Below, piece by piece: positions 1-8,545 of a stretch of DNA of 64,000 bases. The notes below the pieces were generated by a model. It had not been told where the DNA came from. It saw only the letters and a program-made list of their open reading frames with translations, and did not search any database. Position 1 is the stretch's first letter; the number at the start of each line of letters is the position of its first letter. Source of the stretch: DASSFG01 sp035547915 (GTDB taxonomy: Bacteria; Planctomycetota; Planctomycetia; Pirellulales; JAICIG01); contig DASZTS010000139.1 in assembly GCA_035547915.1 (NCBI GenBank), positions 1-64,000 of the forward strand, written 5' to 3'. Both the position numbers and the translations under genes were made by a program.

Positions 1-1
1 C

Positions 2-2614
2 AGCAATGGCACGCTGACGGCCAATCTGGGCACCGTGCCCATCGGAGCGGTCGACACCATCACGGTCGTTGTGACGCCGACTTCGCCCGGATCGATCACG
101 AACACGGCGAGCGTCTCGACCACCACCCCCAACCTCAGCACGCATACGACCGCCAGCGTGCAAACGACCATCAATCCCTCGACGAACAACGAGGCGAACC
201 TGTCGGTCATCAAGACGGCATCGCCCAATCCCGATACGGTGGGCCAGAACCTGACCTACGTGCTCGTTGTGACCAACACCGGCGCGGCGGCCGCCGACAA
301 CGTTAGCGTCTCGGATACGTTGCCGAGCGGACTCACGTTCGTCTCGGGCAGCACCGACGTGAACGGTGTCACGGTGAACGACAACAATGGCACGCTGACG
401 GCCAACCTGGGTACGGTGGCGGCCGGCGTGGTCGAGACCGTGACGATCGTCGTCACCCCGACGGCGCCCGGCCTCGTCACCAACACGGCGACTATCTCGA
501 CCACCACCCCGAATGCGAGCACACATACGTCGGCCAGCATCCAGACGACGATCAATCCCGCCACCAGCGAAGCGAACGTCTCGATCACCAAGACGGCTTC
601 GGCCAATCCGGGTACGGTCGGTCAGAGCCTGACGTATACGATCGTGGCCACGAACGCCTCCGGCGCCGCCAGTGCGGCCGGTGTGACGGTCGTCGATACG
701 CTGCCGACCGCCATCGGTGCAACGGTCACGGCGATGGACACGACGCGTAACATCAACCTGACCGACGTGGGCGGTCTGATCACCGACAACATCGGCTCTC
801 TCGCCGCCGGCGCGTCCGACACGATCACCGTGACGGTCACGCCCACGCAGGCCGGTCTGCTGACCAACACCGCCAGCGTGACGACCACCACGCCGAACGC
901 GAGCAACAACACCACGGCCAGTGTGCAGACGACGATCAACGCGGCCAACAACGAAGCCAACGTCTCGATCACCAAGACGGCTTCGGCCAATCCGGGTACG
1001 GTCGGTCAGAGCCTGACCTACACGATCGTGGCCACGAACGCTTCCGGCGCCGCCAGTGCGGCCGGTGTGACGGTCATCGATACGCTGCCGACCGCCATCG
1101 GCGCAACGGTCACGGCCGTGGACACGACTCGCAACGTCAACCTGACGGATGTGGCCGGCGTGATCACCGACCACATCGGCACGTTGGCCGCGGGTTCGTC
1201 CGACACGATCACGGTCACGGTGACGCCCACGCAGGCCGGCACACTGACCAACACGGCTAGCGTCACGGCCACCACGCCGAACGTGAGCAACCAGACGAGC
1301 GCGATCGTCAACACGACGATCAACCCCGCCACCAGCGAAGCCAACCTCTCGATCACCAAGACGGCTTCGCCCAGTCCGGGCGCGATCAACCAGAATCTGA
1401 CGTATACGATCGTTGTGACCGACGCCGCAGGCGCGGCCAGCGCCGCAGGCGTGATTGTGACTGACACGCTGCCGACGGCCATCGGCGCGCATGTCACGGC
1501 CGTGGACACGACTCGCAACGTCAACCTCAACGTCACGGGCGGTGTGATCACCGACCACATCGGCACGCTGGCCGCGGGTTCGTCCGACACGATCACGGTC
1601 ACGGTGACGCCCACGCAGGTCGGCACGCTGACCAACACGGCCAGCGTCACGACCACGACGCCGAACGCGAGCACCCAGACGACGGCGACCGTCAACACGA
1701 CGATCGCCTCCACGCCGGCACAAAGCTTCTATCTCAATGGCCAGCCGGGAGACGCCAGCGACCAGACGTTCCTTACCAACCTCTATCGGGAGCTGTTCGA
1801 TCGCAATCCGGACGCCTCGGGCTTCCAATTCTGGCTCAATTTCCTGGCGACCAACGGCGGCACGACCGCCAGTGGCCAGAGCAACGCCAGCACGCGCAAC
1901 GAGGTGGTGCAGCTCTTTCTCAACTCGCAGGAGTATCTGACGCATTGGGTCGATAGTGCCTTCCAAGCATTCCTGAACCGGCCCACCGACCACGGATCCG
2001 AGACGTTCTTCGTGCAGCAACTCGAAAACGGTGTCAGCGAGCAAAGCGTGCTGGTCACGATCCTCAGTTCGCCGGAGTACTTCTCGCATCCTGGCCCCAC
2101 CCCAGGCCAAAATGGCCCAGGCAACCAGAACGGCCAAGGTAATCAGAACAACCAAGGCAACCAGAACGAAAACAGCCAGGCCAGCAACGGTTCGCACGGG
2201 CCGGCAGCGGGCAATACGAACCTGGCCTTCGTCGACAACCTGTACGTCGAGTTGCTCGGCCGCACGGCCGACGCGACAAGCGAACAGACCTGGGTCAACG
2301 CCTTGAACAGCGGCATGCTAACGCGGGCCCAGGTGGTGCAGGGCTTCTTGAACACGCCCGAAGAGGCCCACGACCTGCTCGACGCGCCCGGTTCGACGCC
2401 CGGCGCGCCGGGAACCCCGGCCACCGGTACCTATCCGTTGGCCGTGTTGACCGGCGGCGGCTGGGACAACCTGTACTTCCAGGGCAACCTGGGCACGCTC
2501 AACGCGAGCGCGGTCGACCAGTTCATGGGCGAGCTCGAATCGAACACGGCCTGGCAGACCGTGCAAGATCAGATGCTCGACCTGCCGCAGTACTTCGATA
2601 ACAACGCCAGCTAA
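2..2614 (+). CDS. DUF11-repeat / DUF4214 surface protein (5' end outside window)
   Basis: The reading frame is open from base 2, and the window begins inside a repeat, so the N-terminus is missing. The visible part has about four and a half DUF11-type beta-sandwich repeats. Each begins near E-A-N-(L/V)-S-(I/V), contains D-T-L-P, and ends in T-N-T-A-S-V. Two DUF4214-type helical domains follow (LYRELFDRNPDASGFQFW and LYVELLGRTADATSEQTW), joined by an Asn/Gln/Gly-rich linker. DUF11 repeats are typical of large secreted or cell-surface proteins. DUF4214 is found at the C-terminus of planctomycete surface and dockerin-like proteins. A surface or envelope structural role is inferred; no catalytic motif is seen. 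A strong terminator lies 30 bp after the stop. Confidence 0.85.
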   Translation, partial: SNGTLTANLGTVPIGAVDTITVVVTPTSPGSITNTASVSTTTPNLSTHTTASVQTTINPSTNNEANLSVIKTASPNPDTVGQNLTYVLVVTNTGAAAADNVSVSDTLPSGLTFVSGSTDVNGVTVNDNNGTLTANLGTVAAGVVETVTIVVTPTAPGLVTNTATISTTTPNASTHTSASIQTTINPATSEANVSITKTASANPGTVGQSLTYTIVATNASGAASAAGVTVVDTLPTAIGATVTAMDTTRNINLTDVGGLITDNIGSLAAGASDTITVTVTPTQAGLLTNTASVTTTTPNASNNTTASVQTTINAANNEANVSITKTASANPGTVGQSLTYTIVATNASGAASAAGVTVIDTLPTAIGATVTAVDTTRNVNLTDVAGVITDHIGTLAAGSSDTITVTVTPTQAGTLTNTASVTATTPNVSNQTSAIVNTTINPATSEANLSITKTASPSPGAINQNLTYTIVVTDAAGAASAAGVIVTDTLPTAIGAHVTAVDTTRNVNLNVTGGVITDHIGTLAAGSSDTITVTVTPTQVGTLTNTASVTTTTPNASTQTTATVNTTIASTPAQSFYLNGQPGDASDQTFLTNLYRELFDRNPDASGFQFWLNFLATNGGTTASGQSNASTRNEVVQLFLNSQEYLTHWVDSAFQAFLNRPTDHGSETFFVQQLENGVSEQSVLVTILSSPEYFSHPGPTPGQNGPGNQNGQGNQNNQGNQNENSQASNGSHGPAAGNTNLAFVDNLYVELLGRTADATSEQTWVNALNSGMLTRAQVVQGFLNTPEEAHDLLDAPGSTPGAPGTPATGTYPLAVLTGGGWDNLYFQGNLGTLNASAVDQFMGELESNTAWQTVQDQMLDLPQYFDNNAS
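569..1720 (+). repeat. Tandem 384-bp coding repeats (three units)
   Basis: Three consecutive 384-bp units (128 codons) start at about 569, 953 and 1337, each at a Glu-Ala-Asn codon triplet. The first two differ by only scattered, mostly silent bases over their first 200 bp. A slightly shorter (378-bp), more diverged unit starts at 191, and a partial one fills the start of the window. They encode the DUF11 domains of the surface protein. Confidence 0.9.
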
Positions 2615-2645
2615 CCGGTGCCCTAGACGGCACCCGCGTGGGCCC

Positions 2646-2687
2646 GACGGCCTGCCGCACACTCGCGGCAGGCCGTTTCGGTTTTTA
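2646..2687 (+). terminator. Rho-independent terminator of the DUF11 gene
   Basis: A perfect 11-bp stem, CGGCCTGCCGC with GCGGCAGGCCG, encloses a 6-base loop (acactc). It is extended by an A:T pair and followed by tttcggttttt. It sits 30 bp downstream of the stop at 2614. This is the clearest classical terminator in the window. Confidence 0.85.
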
Positions 2688-2709
2688 TAGGGCTAAAGAG
2701 CCGCTCTTC

Positions 2710-2808
2710 GGGCAACCGACCAAGCCGTATCGATCTCCAAAAAAAATCGGCGTTTCACGGCCGACCTTTTGGCCATGGCGCTCCGGGTTCTCTGTCTTGT
2801 CAGCCGCT
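2710..2808 (+). repeat. Dispersed palindromic repeat, copy A
   Basis: First copy of a family also found at 23377, 23553 (inverted), 39068 and 39311. The left end is GGGCAACCGACCAAGCC, the right end CTGTCTTGTCAGCCGCT, and the centre AAAATCGGCGTTTCACGG followed by CCGACCTTTT. It lies between two convergent genes. The trinucleotide TTA on its right edge (2809-2811) is the stop codon (TAA) of the carbonic anhydrase on the other strand. Confidence 0.8.
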
Positions 2809-3480
2809 TTAGATCGTGCCGGTGGTACGGTGACGCACGGCGGTTTCGTCGGACTTGTATTCGTACTGAGCCAGCGAAACGAACTGCCCGTTCGTCGTGT
2901 CGTAGGCAAAGACTTCGCCGGTCTCGATCTTGTACACCCAGCCGTGCAAATGGAGGTCACCCAGCGCGAGCCGCGCGGCAACCGCTGGGAGCGTCCGCAG
3001 GTTCTCCAACTGCACGAGGACGTTCTCCTCGACCGCCGCCGTGATCAGCGGGGCGCCTTCCAGGTGAGCATAGTTCTCGCGCACGATGCGGCGTGTGGCG
3101 TCCGCGTGCGTCAACCAGGCAGCGACCGCGGGCAGCGAAGCGACCGTTTCGGGTTGAAGCACGCCCTTCATGGCCCCGCAGTGCGAGTGGCCGCAGATGA
3201 TGATGTCTCGCACGCCCAGCCCTGCCACGGCGAATTCGATCGTCGCCGCCTCGCCGCCGCCCGACGCTGTGTTGGGCGGCACGATGTTCCCGGCGTTGCG
3301 CAGGATGAAGAGGTCGCCCGGCTTCGAGCGGGTCAGCAGGTTGGGATCGATCCGCGAATCCGAACAGGTGATGAACAGGGTCTCGGGATTCTGCCCCTGC
3401 ACCAACTTCTCGAACAGCCCCTGTAACGGGCGAAAATCCTCCGTTCGGAACTGATGGATGCCCCGGATCAGCTTTTGCAT
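2809..3480 (-). CDS. Beta-class carbonic anhydrase
   Basis: Reversibly hydrates CO2 to bicarbonate. The 223-residue protein has the hallmarks of beta carbonic anhydrases: Cys39 in C-S-D-S-R (Cys ligand plus the Asp-Arg dyad), and His98 and Cys101 in G-H-S-H-C-G-A. These three residues would bind the catalytic zinc. Length is normal for the family and no signal peptide is seen, so it is probably cytoplasmic. It stands alone, convergent with the surface-protein gene. Its stop codon coincides with the edge of repeat copy A. The ATG at 3480 directly precedes the conserved M-Q-K-L-I-x-G start of this subfamily. Confidence 0.95.
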   Translation of the reverse strand: MQKLIRGIHQFRTEDFRPLQGLFEKLVQGQNPETLFITCSDSRIDPNLLTRSKPGDLFILRNAGNIVPPNTASGGGEAATIEFAVAGLGVRDIIICGHSHCGAMKGVLQPETVASLPAVAAWLTHADATRRIVRENYAHLEGAPLITAAVEENVLVQLENLRTLPAVAARLALGDLHLHGWVYKIETGEVFAYDTTNGQFVSLAQYEYKSDETAVRHRTTGTI

Positions 3481-3709
3481 GGTCCCTCGTTATCTGGACG
3501 GCTGGCCCGCAGTCGGCAACATCGAAACAAGACGGCAGCACTCGGTCCGCTTACCTACCTTAGCCGTCACCCCCCGCTTTGCGAAGATCCTCGACGTCGC
3601 CCCTCTCCGGTCGTTGACCGCGAAAGGCAACGAGCGGCGGGGATCACCTGGCCGCTAACGGGTTCACTCATATAGGTTCACAACGTATCGAACCCCCTGG
3701 TCGTATTAT

Positions 3710-3715
3710 TATAAT
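3710..3715 (+). promoter_or_regulatory. Possible -10 element before the ABC operon
   Basis: An exact TATAAT lies 28 bp before the GTG start of the ATPase gene. No convincing -35 hexamer sits 16-18 bp upstream (TTCACA at 3677 is too far), so this is a weak call based on position and one hexamer. Confidence 0.25.
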
Positions 3716-3742
3716 GCGAACCGTCTCCGGGAGGATTGGGCG

Positions 3743-4672
3743 GTGATCGAAGTCGAAGATCTCGAAAAGAAATATGGCGATGTGACGGCCGTCAGCCGCA
3801 TCAGCTTCACGGCCGAGCCGGGCAAGATCTTTGGCTTGCTCGGCCCGAACGGGGCCGGTAAATCGACCACGATCGGCTGCATTTCCGGCCTGCTGGAACC
3901 GTCGGCGGGCCGCATCCGAGTGCTGGGACACGACGTCGTCCTCGAGCGCCGCGCCGCCCGCGAAAGACTGGGAGTTGTCCCGCAGGAATTGGCCCTGTAC
4001 GAGGATCTCTCGGCCACCGAGAACCTTCGTTATTGGGGCGCGGCGTATGGTCTGCGCGGAACGCAACTCGCGCAGCGGGTGCAGGAGGTGCTGTTGGGCA
4101 CAGGATTGGTCGACCGCGCCAAAGAACCCGTCAAGCGGTTCAGCGGCGGCATGAAGCGGCGGCTCAACCTCGGGTGCGGTATTGTCCACCGCCCGCGCGT
4201 CCTCCTGCTCGACGAGCCGACGGTCGGCGTCGATCCCCAATCGCGCGTGCGGCTGCTGGAGGTCGTGCGGCAGCAGGTCGAAGCCGGCACGTGCTTGCTC
4301 TATACCACGCACTATATGGAGGAGGCCGAGACGCTCTGCGATCGCATCGCCATCGTCGACCACGGCAAGATCATCGCCGCCGGCACGCTGGCCGAACTGC
4401 GCGGGATGGTCGGCGAGCGCGACACGGTCCGCCTTTCCGGCCGTTTCGATCCGGCCAGGGCGCGCGAGGCGCTGGCCCACATCGCGGAGGCCGAGATCGT
4501 GCAGGCGGAAGAAGGCGAACTGCGGCTCGCCCTGCGCGAAGCCTCGCAAAAACTCCCGCAGCTCTTCGCCGCCCTCTCGGGGACGGGGGGCGAGGTGCGC
4601 GAAACGATCGTCACCAAGCCGAGCCTGGAGAGCGTCTTCATCCACCTCACGGGCAAAGAGCTGCGAGAGTGA
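3743..4672 (+). CDS. ABC-2 type exporter, ATP-binding subunit
   Basis: Powers the two membrane subunits encoded just downstream. In the 309-residue protein, Walker A G-P-N-G-A-G-K-S-T is at 34-42, the Q-loop at Gln81, the signature S-G-G-M-K-R-R at 134-140, Walker B V-L-L-L-D-E-P at 153-159 and the H-loop at His190. A C-terminal regulatory region follows, as in DrrA/CcmA-type ATPases of ABC-2 exporters. The GTG start is preceded by GGGAGG eight bases upstream. The next gene starts three bases after the stop, or overlaps it if its upstream GTG is used, so an operon is clear. Substrate is unknown; drug or lipid-linked export is only a family-level guess. Confidence 0.93.
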   Translation: MIEVEDLEKKYGDVTAVSRISFTAEPGKIFGLLGPNGAGKSTTIGCISGLLEPSAGRIRVLGHDVVLERRAARERLGVVPQELALYEDLSATENLRYWGAAYGLRGTQLAQRVQEVLLGTGLVDRAKEPVKRFSGGMKRRLNLGCGIVHRPRVLLLDEPTVGVDPQSRVRLLEVVRQQVEAGTCLLYTTHYMEEAETLCDRIAIVDHGKIIAAGTLAELRGMVGERDTVRLSGRFDPARAREALAHIAEAEIVQAEEGELRLALREASQKLPQLFAALSGTGGEVRETIVTKPSLESVFIHLTGKELRE

Positions 4673-4674
4673 CG

Positions 4675-5928
4675 ATGCACTTCGTCTTGAACGCCGCCGC
4701 CAAGGACCTGCGACGTCACCTGCGCGATCCGCTCGCGCTCGGGCTCTGGGTCGGCATGCCTCTCCTGATCGGCGCGCTCTTGATGCTGTTGCTCTCCGGC
4801 AGCGACAAGGCGCCTCCGCGCCCGCATCTGCTCGTGGCGGACGAGGATGGTGGCCTGGCGGGCGACCTGCTCACGCGGGCCTTCGCCGCCGGCCAGGCTC
4901 GAACGTTCCTCGAAGTCGAACAGGCCGAGACGGCCGAAGGGCGGCAGCGCATGGCGCGGGGCGAGGCTTCGGCCCTCTTGATCATCCCGGCCGGCTTTTC
5001 GCGCGCCGTATTGCGCGACGAGCCGACCAAGCTCATGCTCGTCACCAATCCGGCCCAGCGGTTCCTGCCGCGGATCATCAAAGAGGGGCTCGATCTCGTG
5101 GTGGAAGCGATCTTCTACTTGCACCGCCTGGCCGGTCCCGAAGTTCATGAATTGCTGGCCGACCTGCCCGAGCGGGGCGGCGCATTGACGAACGACGAGA
5201 TCTCGCGGCTCAGCACCTCGATCAACGACACGGCCCAACGCGCGGCCAAATACCTCTCGCCGCCGGTGATCGAGTTGGAGACCACCGTCGACCGTCCACC
5301 GGACGACACACCGCCTGGCCGGCCCGCCAACATGGCGGAGCATTTCCTGCCGGGCATCCTGTTCATGTCGCTCCTGTTCATGGCAGGAAACCTGAGCGGC
5401 GACGTCTGGCGCGAGCGCGACCTGGGGACGCTGCGCCGGGCCGCCTGCACGCCCGCTTCGACGACGGCGCTGCTCGCCGGCAAGGCGCTCGCCTCGCTGG
5501 TGGTCATCATGGTCGGAGCGGTCGTCGTGTTGGCGGTCGGCATGGTCTACCTCGACCTGCCGCTGACCAGGCTCCCCTTGGCGACCCTCTGGTCCGGGTG
5601 CGCCGGCGCGGCGTTGTTCTTGCTTTTGGTCGGCATCCAACTCTATGCCACCAGCCAACGGGCCGGCATGGTGCTCACCAACTGCGTCGTGTTCCCGCTG
5701 ATGTTCCTGGGCGGGAGTTTTTTCCCGTTCGATGCGATGCCCAACTGGATGTCGATGGTCGGGCGCCACACGCCCAACGGTTGGGCGCTCGGCCGGTTGG
5801 AGGAGATCCTGCTCGAGTCCCCGACGGCCGGCCAAATCGCCGGCATGTTGGCGATCGTGCTGGCCGTGTGCGGCGTGTTGTTCTTGTTCAGCGAGCGACG
5901 CCTGCGGCGGACGTTCGTGCGAAGTTGA
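4675..5928 (+). CDS. ABC-2 type exporter, membrane subunit 1
   Basis: About 417 residues. One N-terminal membrane helix (about residues 20-42) is followed by a large extracytoplasmic domain and five C-terminal helices, the standard ABC-2 permease plan. The conserved stretch S-G-D-V-W-R-E-R-D-L-G-T-L-R-R, a coupling-helix region of the family, precedes the second helix group. The ATG at 4675 was chosen because the protein then starts M-H-F-V-L-N-A-A-A-K-D-L. A GTG at 4669 overlapping the ATPase stop is possible. It pairs with the next gene, and two different permeases per ATPase suggest a heterodimeric membrane part. Confidence 0.9.
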   Translation: MHFVLNAAAKDLRRHLRDPLALGLWVGMPLLIGALLMLLLSGSDKAPPRPHLLVADEDGGLAGDLLTRAFAAGQARTFLEVEQAETAEGRQRMARGEASALLIIPAGFSRAVLRDEPTKLMLVTNPAQRFLPRIIKEGLDLVVEAIFYLHRLAGPEVHELLADLPERGGALTNDEISRLSTSINDTAQRAAKYLSPPVIELETTVDRPPDDTPPGRPANMAEHFLPGILFMSLLFMAGNLSGDVWRERDLGTLRRAACTPASTTALLAGKALASLVVIMVGAVVVLAVGMVYLDLPLTRLPLATLWSGCAGAALFLLLVGIQLYATSQRAGMVLTNCVVFPLMFLGGSFFPFDAMPNWMSMVGRHTPNGWALGRLEEILLESPTAGQIAGMLAIVLAVCGVLFLFSERRLRRTFVRS

Positions 5929-5948
5929 CCCGACCCCTGACCCGTACC

Positions 5949-7094
5949 ATGCTGCGAGACGCCTGGTTCATCGCCCGCAACGACCTGCTCCACTCGCTCC
6001 GCGAGCGGGAGACGATCTTGTGGGTCTTCGTCATGCCGATCATGTTCTTCTATTTCATCGGCACGATCACCAGCGGCATGGGGGGCGGCGGAGGCCCAGT
6101 CGGCAACGAGCAGCTCGGCGTACAAGTTGCCGACGATGCCGGATTCCTGGCCGACGAGGTCATCCGACGTCTCGAAGCGGGCGGTTTTCAGGTGGTGCGC
6201 GTCAAGAACGCGGAAGAGTTCGCCGGCAGCCCACGGCGATTGGCCATCCCGGCGGGATTCACTGAGGACGTGCTGGCCGGACGCAAATCGGTCGTCGCCT
6301 TTTCGCGGCAGAACACCGGCCCGTCGGCGGAATACGATCGCGTTCGCGTGGCGCGGGCCGTCTACACGGTGCTGGCCGACCTGGTGGTCAGCGAGACCGG
6401 CGCCGAAGAGCCGAGCCCGGAAACCTTCCAACGACTCCGCGACGCGCCGCGCAATCTGCGGCTCGAAGTGGAATCGGCCGGCGAGCGGAAGGAGATTCCG
6501 ACCGGTTTCGAACAAGCAATTCCCGGCACGATGGTCATGTTCACGCTGATCGTGCTGCTGACCAGCGGCGCGGTCACCGTCATCAGCGAACGGCGGCTCG
6601 GCGTGCTGCGGCGGCTGGCAACGACGCCGATCTCGCGCGGCAGCATCATCCTGGGCAAGTGGACGTGCCGGCTCCTGTTGAGCTTCGTGCAGATCGGCTT
6701 CGCCATGGTGGCGGGCAGCCTGCTCTTCGGCATGCGCTGGGGAAGCGATCTGCCGATGGTCCTGCTCGTTCTCGCCGGCTGGGGCGGTTTGTGCGCGTCG
6801 CTGGCCCTGCTCCTGGGGAGCCTGGCATCGACGGAGGGCCAGGCGATAGCGGTGGGCGTGCTCACCGGCAACGTCTTGGGGGCGCTGGGCGGCTGTTGGT
6901 GGCCGATCGAGATCGCGCCCCCGTGGATGCAGTCGCTGGCGATCTGCCTCCCCTCCGGCTGGGCAATGGACGCCATGCACCGGCTCATCAGTTTTCGCGC
7001 TGGGGCCGCCAGCGCCTTGCCGCACGTGCTCGTCCTCTTCGCCGCGGCGTTTATCACTGCCACTATGGCCGTCCGCCGGTTCCGGTTCCAATAA
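5949..7094 (+). CDS. ABC-2 type exporter, membrane subunit 2
   Basis: About 381 residues, starting at the ATG at 5949, 20 bp after the previous stop. An N-terminal helix (W-V-F-V-M-P-I-M-F-F-Y-F-I-G) is followed by a periplasmic-side domain and a C-terminal block of five or six helices. The ABC-2 motif I-S-E-R-R-L-G-V-L-R-R-L-A-T-T-P is present. It is related to but clearly distinct from subunit 1. With the upstream ATPase and first permease it forms a complete exporter operon. Substrate is not evident from the sequence. Confidence 0.9.
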   Translation: MLRDAWFIARNDLLHSLRERETILWVFVMPIMFFYFIGTITSGMGGGGGPVGNEQLGVQVADDAGFLADEVIRRLEAGGFQVVRVKNAEEFAGSPRRLAIPAGFTEDVLAGRKSVVAFSRQNTGPSAEYDRVRVARAVYTVLADLVVSETGAEEPSPETFQRLRDAPRNLRLEVESAGERKEIPTGFEQAIPGTMVMFTLIVLLTSGAVTVISERRLGVLRRLATTPISRGSIILGKWTCRLLLSFVQIGFAMVAGSLLFGMRWGSDLPMVLLVLAGWGGLCASLALLLGSLASTEGQAIAVGVLTGNVLGALGGCWWPIEIAPPWMQSLAICLPSGWAMDAMHRLISFRAGAASALPHVLVLFAAAFITATMAVRRFRFQ

Positions 7095-7132
7095 AAGCCG
7101 GTGGGCGGACGGATATTACACTGGCGCAGCGG

Positions 7133-7163
7133 TTGCGCACATCCAGACGTCACGCTTTATGAT
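7133..7163 (+). promoter_or_regulatory. Possible sigma-70 promoter
   Basis: TTGCGC (7133-7138) and TATGAT (7158-7163) are 19 bp apart, in the gap between the exporter operon and the small membrane-protein genes. The -10 matches 5 of 6 consensus bases and the -35 only 3 of 6. Suggestive only. Confidence 0.25.
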
Positions 7164-7226
7164 GGTATCGGTGACGAGCCGATCGGCGGGCTCGCACGAA
7201 GTGCTGTGACACCTCAAGTGCCTCTG

Positions 7227-7436
7227 ATGGATGAGCAGACAAGAATGTGGCTCGTTGCCGAGGTGGAGCGGCTGAAAAAGGTCGAACGGCTGCGCGTCAG
7301 GCGTCTCTTTCAGTTCTCGTTGCGGCGGATGCTCATCGTGGTCGCGTTGGTTGGTATCGCGATCACGGCTTGGAACCTCCTGCCGCCGGCCTTGCACCGA
7401 CTTGCACAGTTCCTGTTCCCAAACGGGATAGGCTGA
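7227..7436 (+). CDS. Small single-helix membrane protein with FQFSLRR motif
   Basis: A protein of about 69 residues: a charged N-terminal helix (M-D-E-Q-T-R-M-W-L-V-A-E-V-E-R-L-K-K), then L-F-Q-F-S-L-R-R-M-L-I-V-V-A-L-V-G-I-A-I, one membrane helix, and a short tail. The F-x-F-S-L-R motif at the cytoplasmic edge of a helix is common in planctomycete membrane proteins; its role is unknown. The reading frame extends upstream to 7101, but the ATG at 7227 gives a sensible N-terminus. The stop shares one base (TGATG) with the start of the next gene, which implies translational coupling. Confidence 0.6.
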   Translation: MDEQTRMWLVAEVERLKKVERLRVRRLFQFSLRRMLIVVALVGIAITAWNLLPPALHRLAQFLFPNGIG

Positions 7437-7708
7437 TGAACCGCTGGTTTCAGTTCAGCTTGGGCCGATTGTGCGGCAGCGTGTCGCTGTGGTGCCTGGC
7501 AGGCGTCCTGTGGCGGCAATTGCACCTGGCAAGTGATTCTTCGCCCGTTTTCAACCCGTTCGCGTTCGCTGGGTTCGTCATCGCCATGGCGGTCGGCGTC
7601 GGGCTTCTGTTCCAACGGGCCGTGCCCTTCGCATTCGCCGCGTATGTGTGCCTCGTCATCGTGCCTTTCGTCGCGCTGCTTGGCGGGGTGCTGTATGTTC
7701 TCTGGTGA
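7436..7708 (+). CDS. Small three-helix membrane protein with FQFSLGR motif
   Basis: About 90 residues, starting M-N-R-W-F-Q-F-S-L-G-R-L. It has roughly three hydrophobic stretches (about residues 13-25, 40-58 and 62-88), so it is an integral membrane protein. It shares the F-Q-F-S-L motif with the preceding small protein, and its start codon overlaps that gene's stop. The two probably derive from one family and may work together. No function is known to me. Confidence 0.6.
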   Translation: MNRWFQFSLGRLCGSVSLWCLAGVLWRQLHLASDSSPVFNPFAFAGFVIAMAVGVGLLFQRAVPFAFAAYVCLVIVPFVALLGGVLYVLW

Positions 7709-7774
7709 TGAATGTTTCGGCGGGTACCAGTCTCCTACACTGGCTCAACGTGCGTTCTGGTAGAAAGGAAACCG

Positions 7775-8338
7775 ATGCCCAGCCTTCTCTTCGCCCTGTC
7801 GCTGATCGTCACGCTCGATGAGACCGGCGAAAAACCGTCGATCGTCTTCGACAACCGCCCCGAGATGGGAGTGCCTGCGGAGGCGTTGGCCCAGATGCGC
7901 GAGCGGCCGCCGCAGGAGGCCTTTCCTGCCAAACCACGACCACAGATGTTCCACGACCTTACCGAAGGAACGATCAAGACGGTCCGCATCCGTTACTTCA
8001 ACAAGGATACGTGGGCGGCCGACGAAGCGGCGCGCGACTACGTGGCCGGGTTCCTGGCCAACGAATCGCTCGGTGTCTTCGGTTTCCAGATCTGGTCCCA
8101 GGGGGTTGGCGTGCCCGAGATCGAGTGCGTGATCGAATTCACCGACGAACACCGTAAGCAACTCTTGGAAGAGCAGAAACCTTGTCTCGAAGGTCGGTTG
8201 CTCATCTGGAACACGGAAGCCTGTTTCCGCGATGCGACCGGGCGATGGTGGTTCGTGAACGCGTTCGATCATTTTCACAGGTCGCATCCCCGCGGCGATC
8301 GAAAGCTCGCCAAGCCGGTGAAAGAGAAACCGGAATAA
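7775..8338 (+). CDS. Hypothetical protein, possibly secreted
   Basis: About 187 residues. The ATG at 7775 has AAAGGA five bases upstream. The N-terminus M-P-S-L-L-F-A-L-S-L-I-V-T-L is hydrophobic but short and lacks a basic n-region, so a signal peptide is uncertain. The rest is soluble and mixed alpha/beta, with no motif I recognise. The C-terminal half has several Trp and Phe residues (R-W-W-F-V-N-A-F-D-H-F-H) and ends in a basic tail. It follows the two small membrane proteins on the same strand by 66 bp and may be co-transcribed. Function unknown. Confidence 0.55.
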   Translation: MPSLLFALSLIVTLDETGEKPSIVFDNRPEMGVPAEALAQMRERPPQEAFPAKPRPQMFHDLTEGTIKTVRIRYFNKDTWAADEAARDYVAGFLANESLGVFGFQIWSQGVGVPEIECVIEFTDEHRKQLLEEQKPCLEGRLLIWNTEACFRDATGRWWFVNAFDHFHRSHPRGDRKLAKPVKEKPE

Positions 8339-8545
8339 AGCTAGCGGCGGCACAACGAACACGGCCACGCGTGGCTGAGTTGGTTCGCAACGCATACCTG
8401 CCCGCGCCGCTCGGACCGCGTTGGTTCGTCACATTCCCAGTGCTCGATCGGCCGGTTATCATCGCGTGGGGCGCCGCGATACCGGCCCTCGAAAGATTCT
8501 CGAAAAATCGTTAAGAAAACCTAACAAGCCTCGGAGATTCGCGTT

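Noticed and set aside
2638..3426. 262-codon plus-strand frame across repeat copy A and opposite the carbonic anhydrase
   Set aside because: It begins inside the terminator, runs through the repeat and then antisense to the carbonic anhydrase. The only distinctive peptide comes from the repeat.
3677..3715. TTCACA with TATAAT as a full promoter before the ABC operon
   Set aside because: Spacing is 27 bp, far outside the 16-19 bp range, so only the -10-like hexamer is reported and at low confidence.
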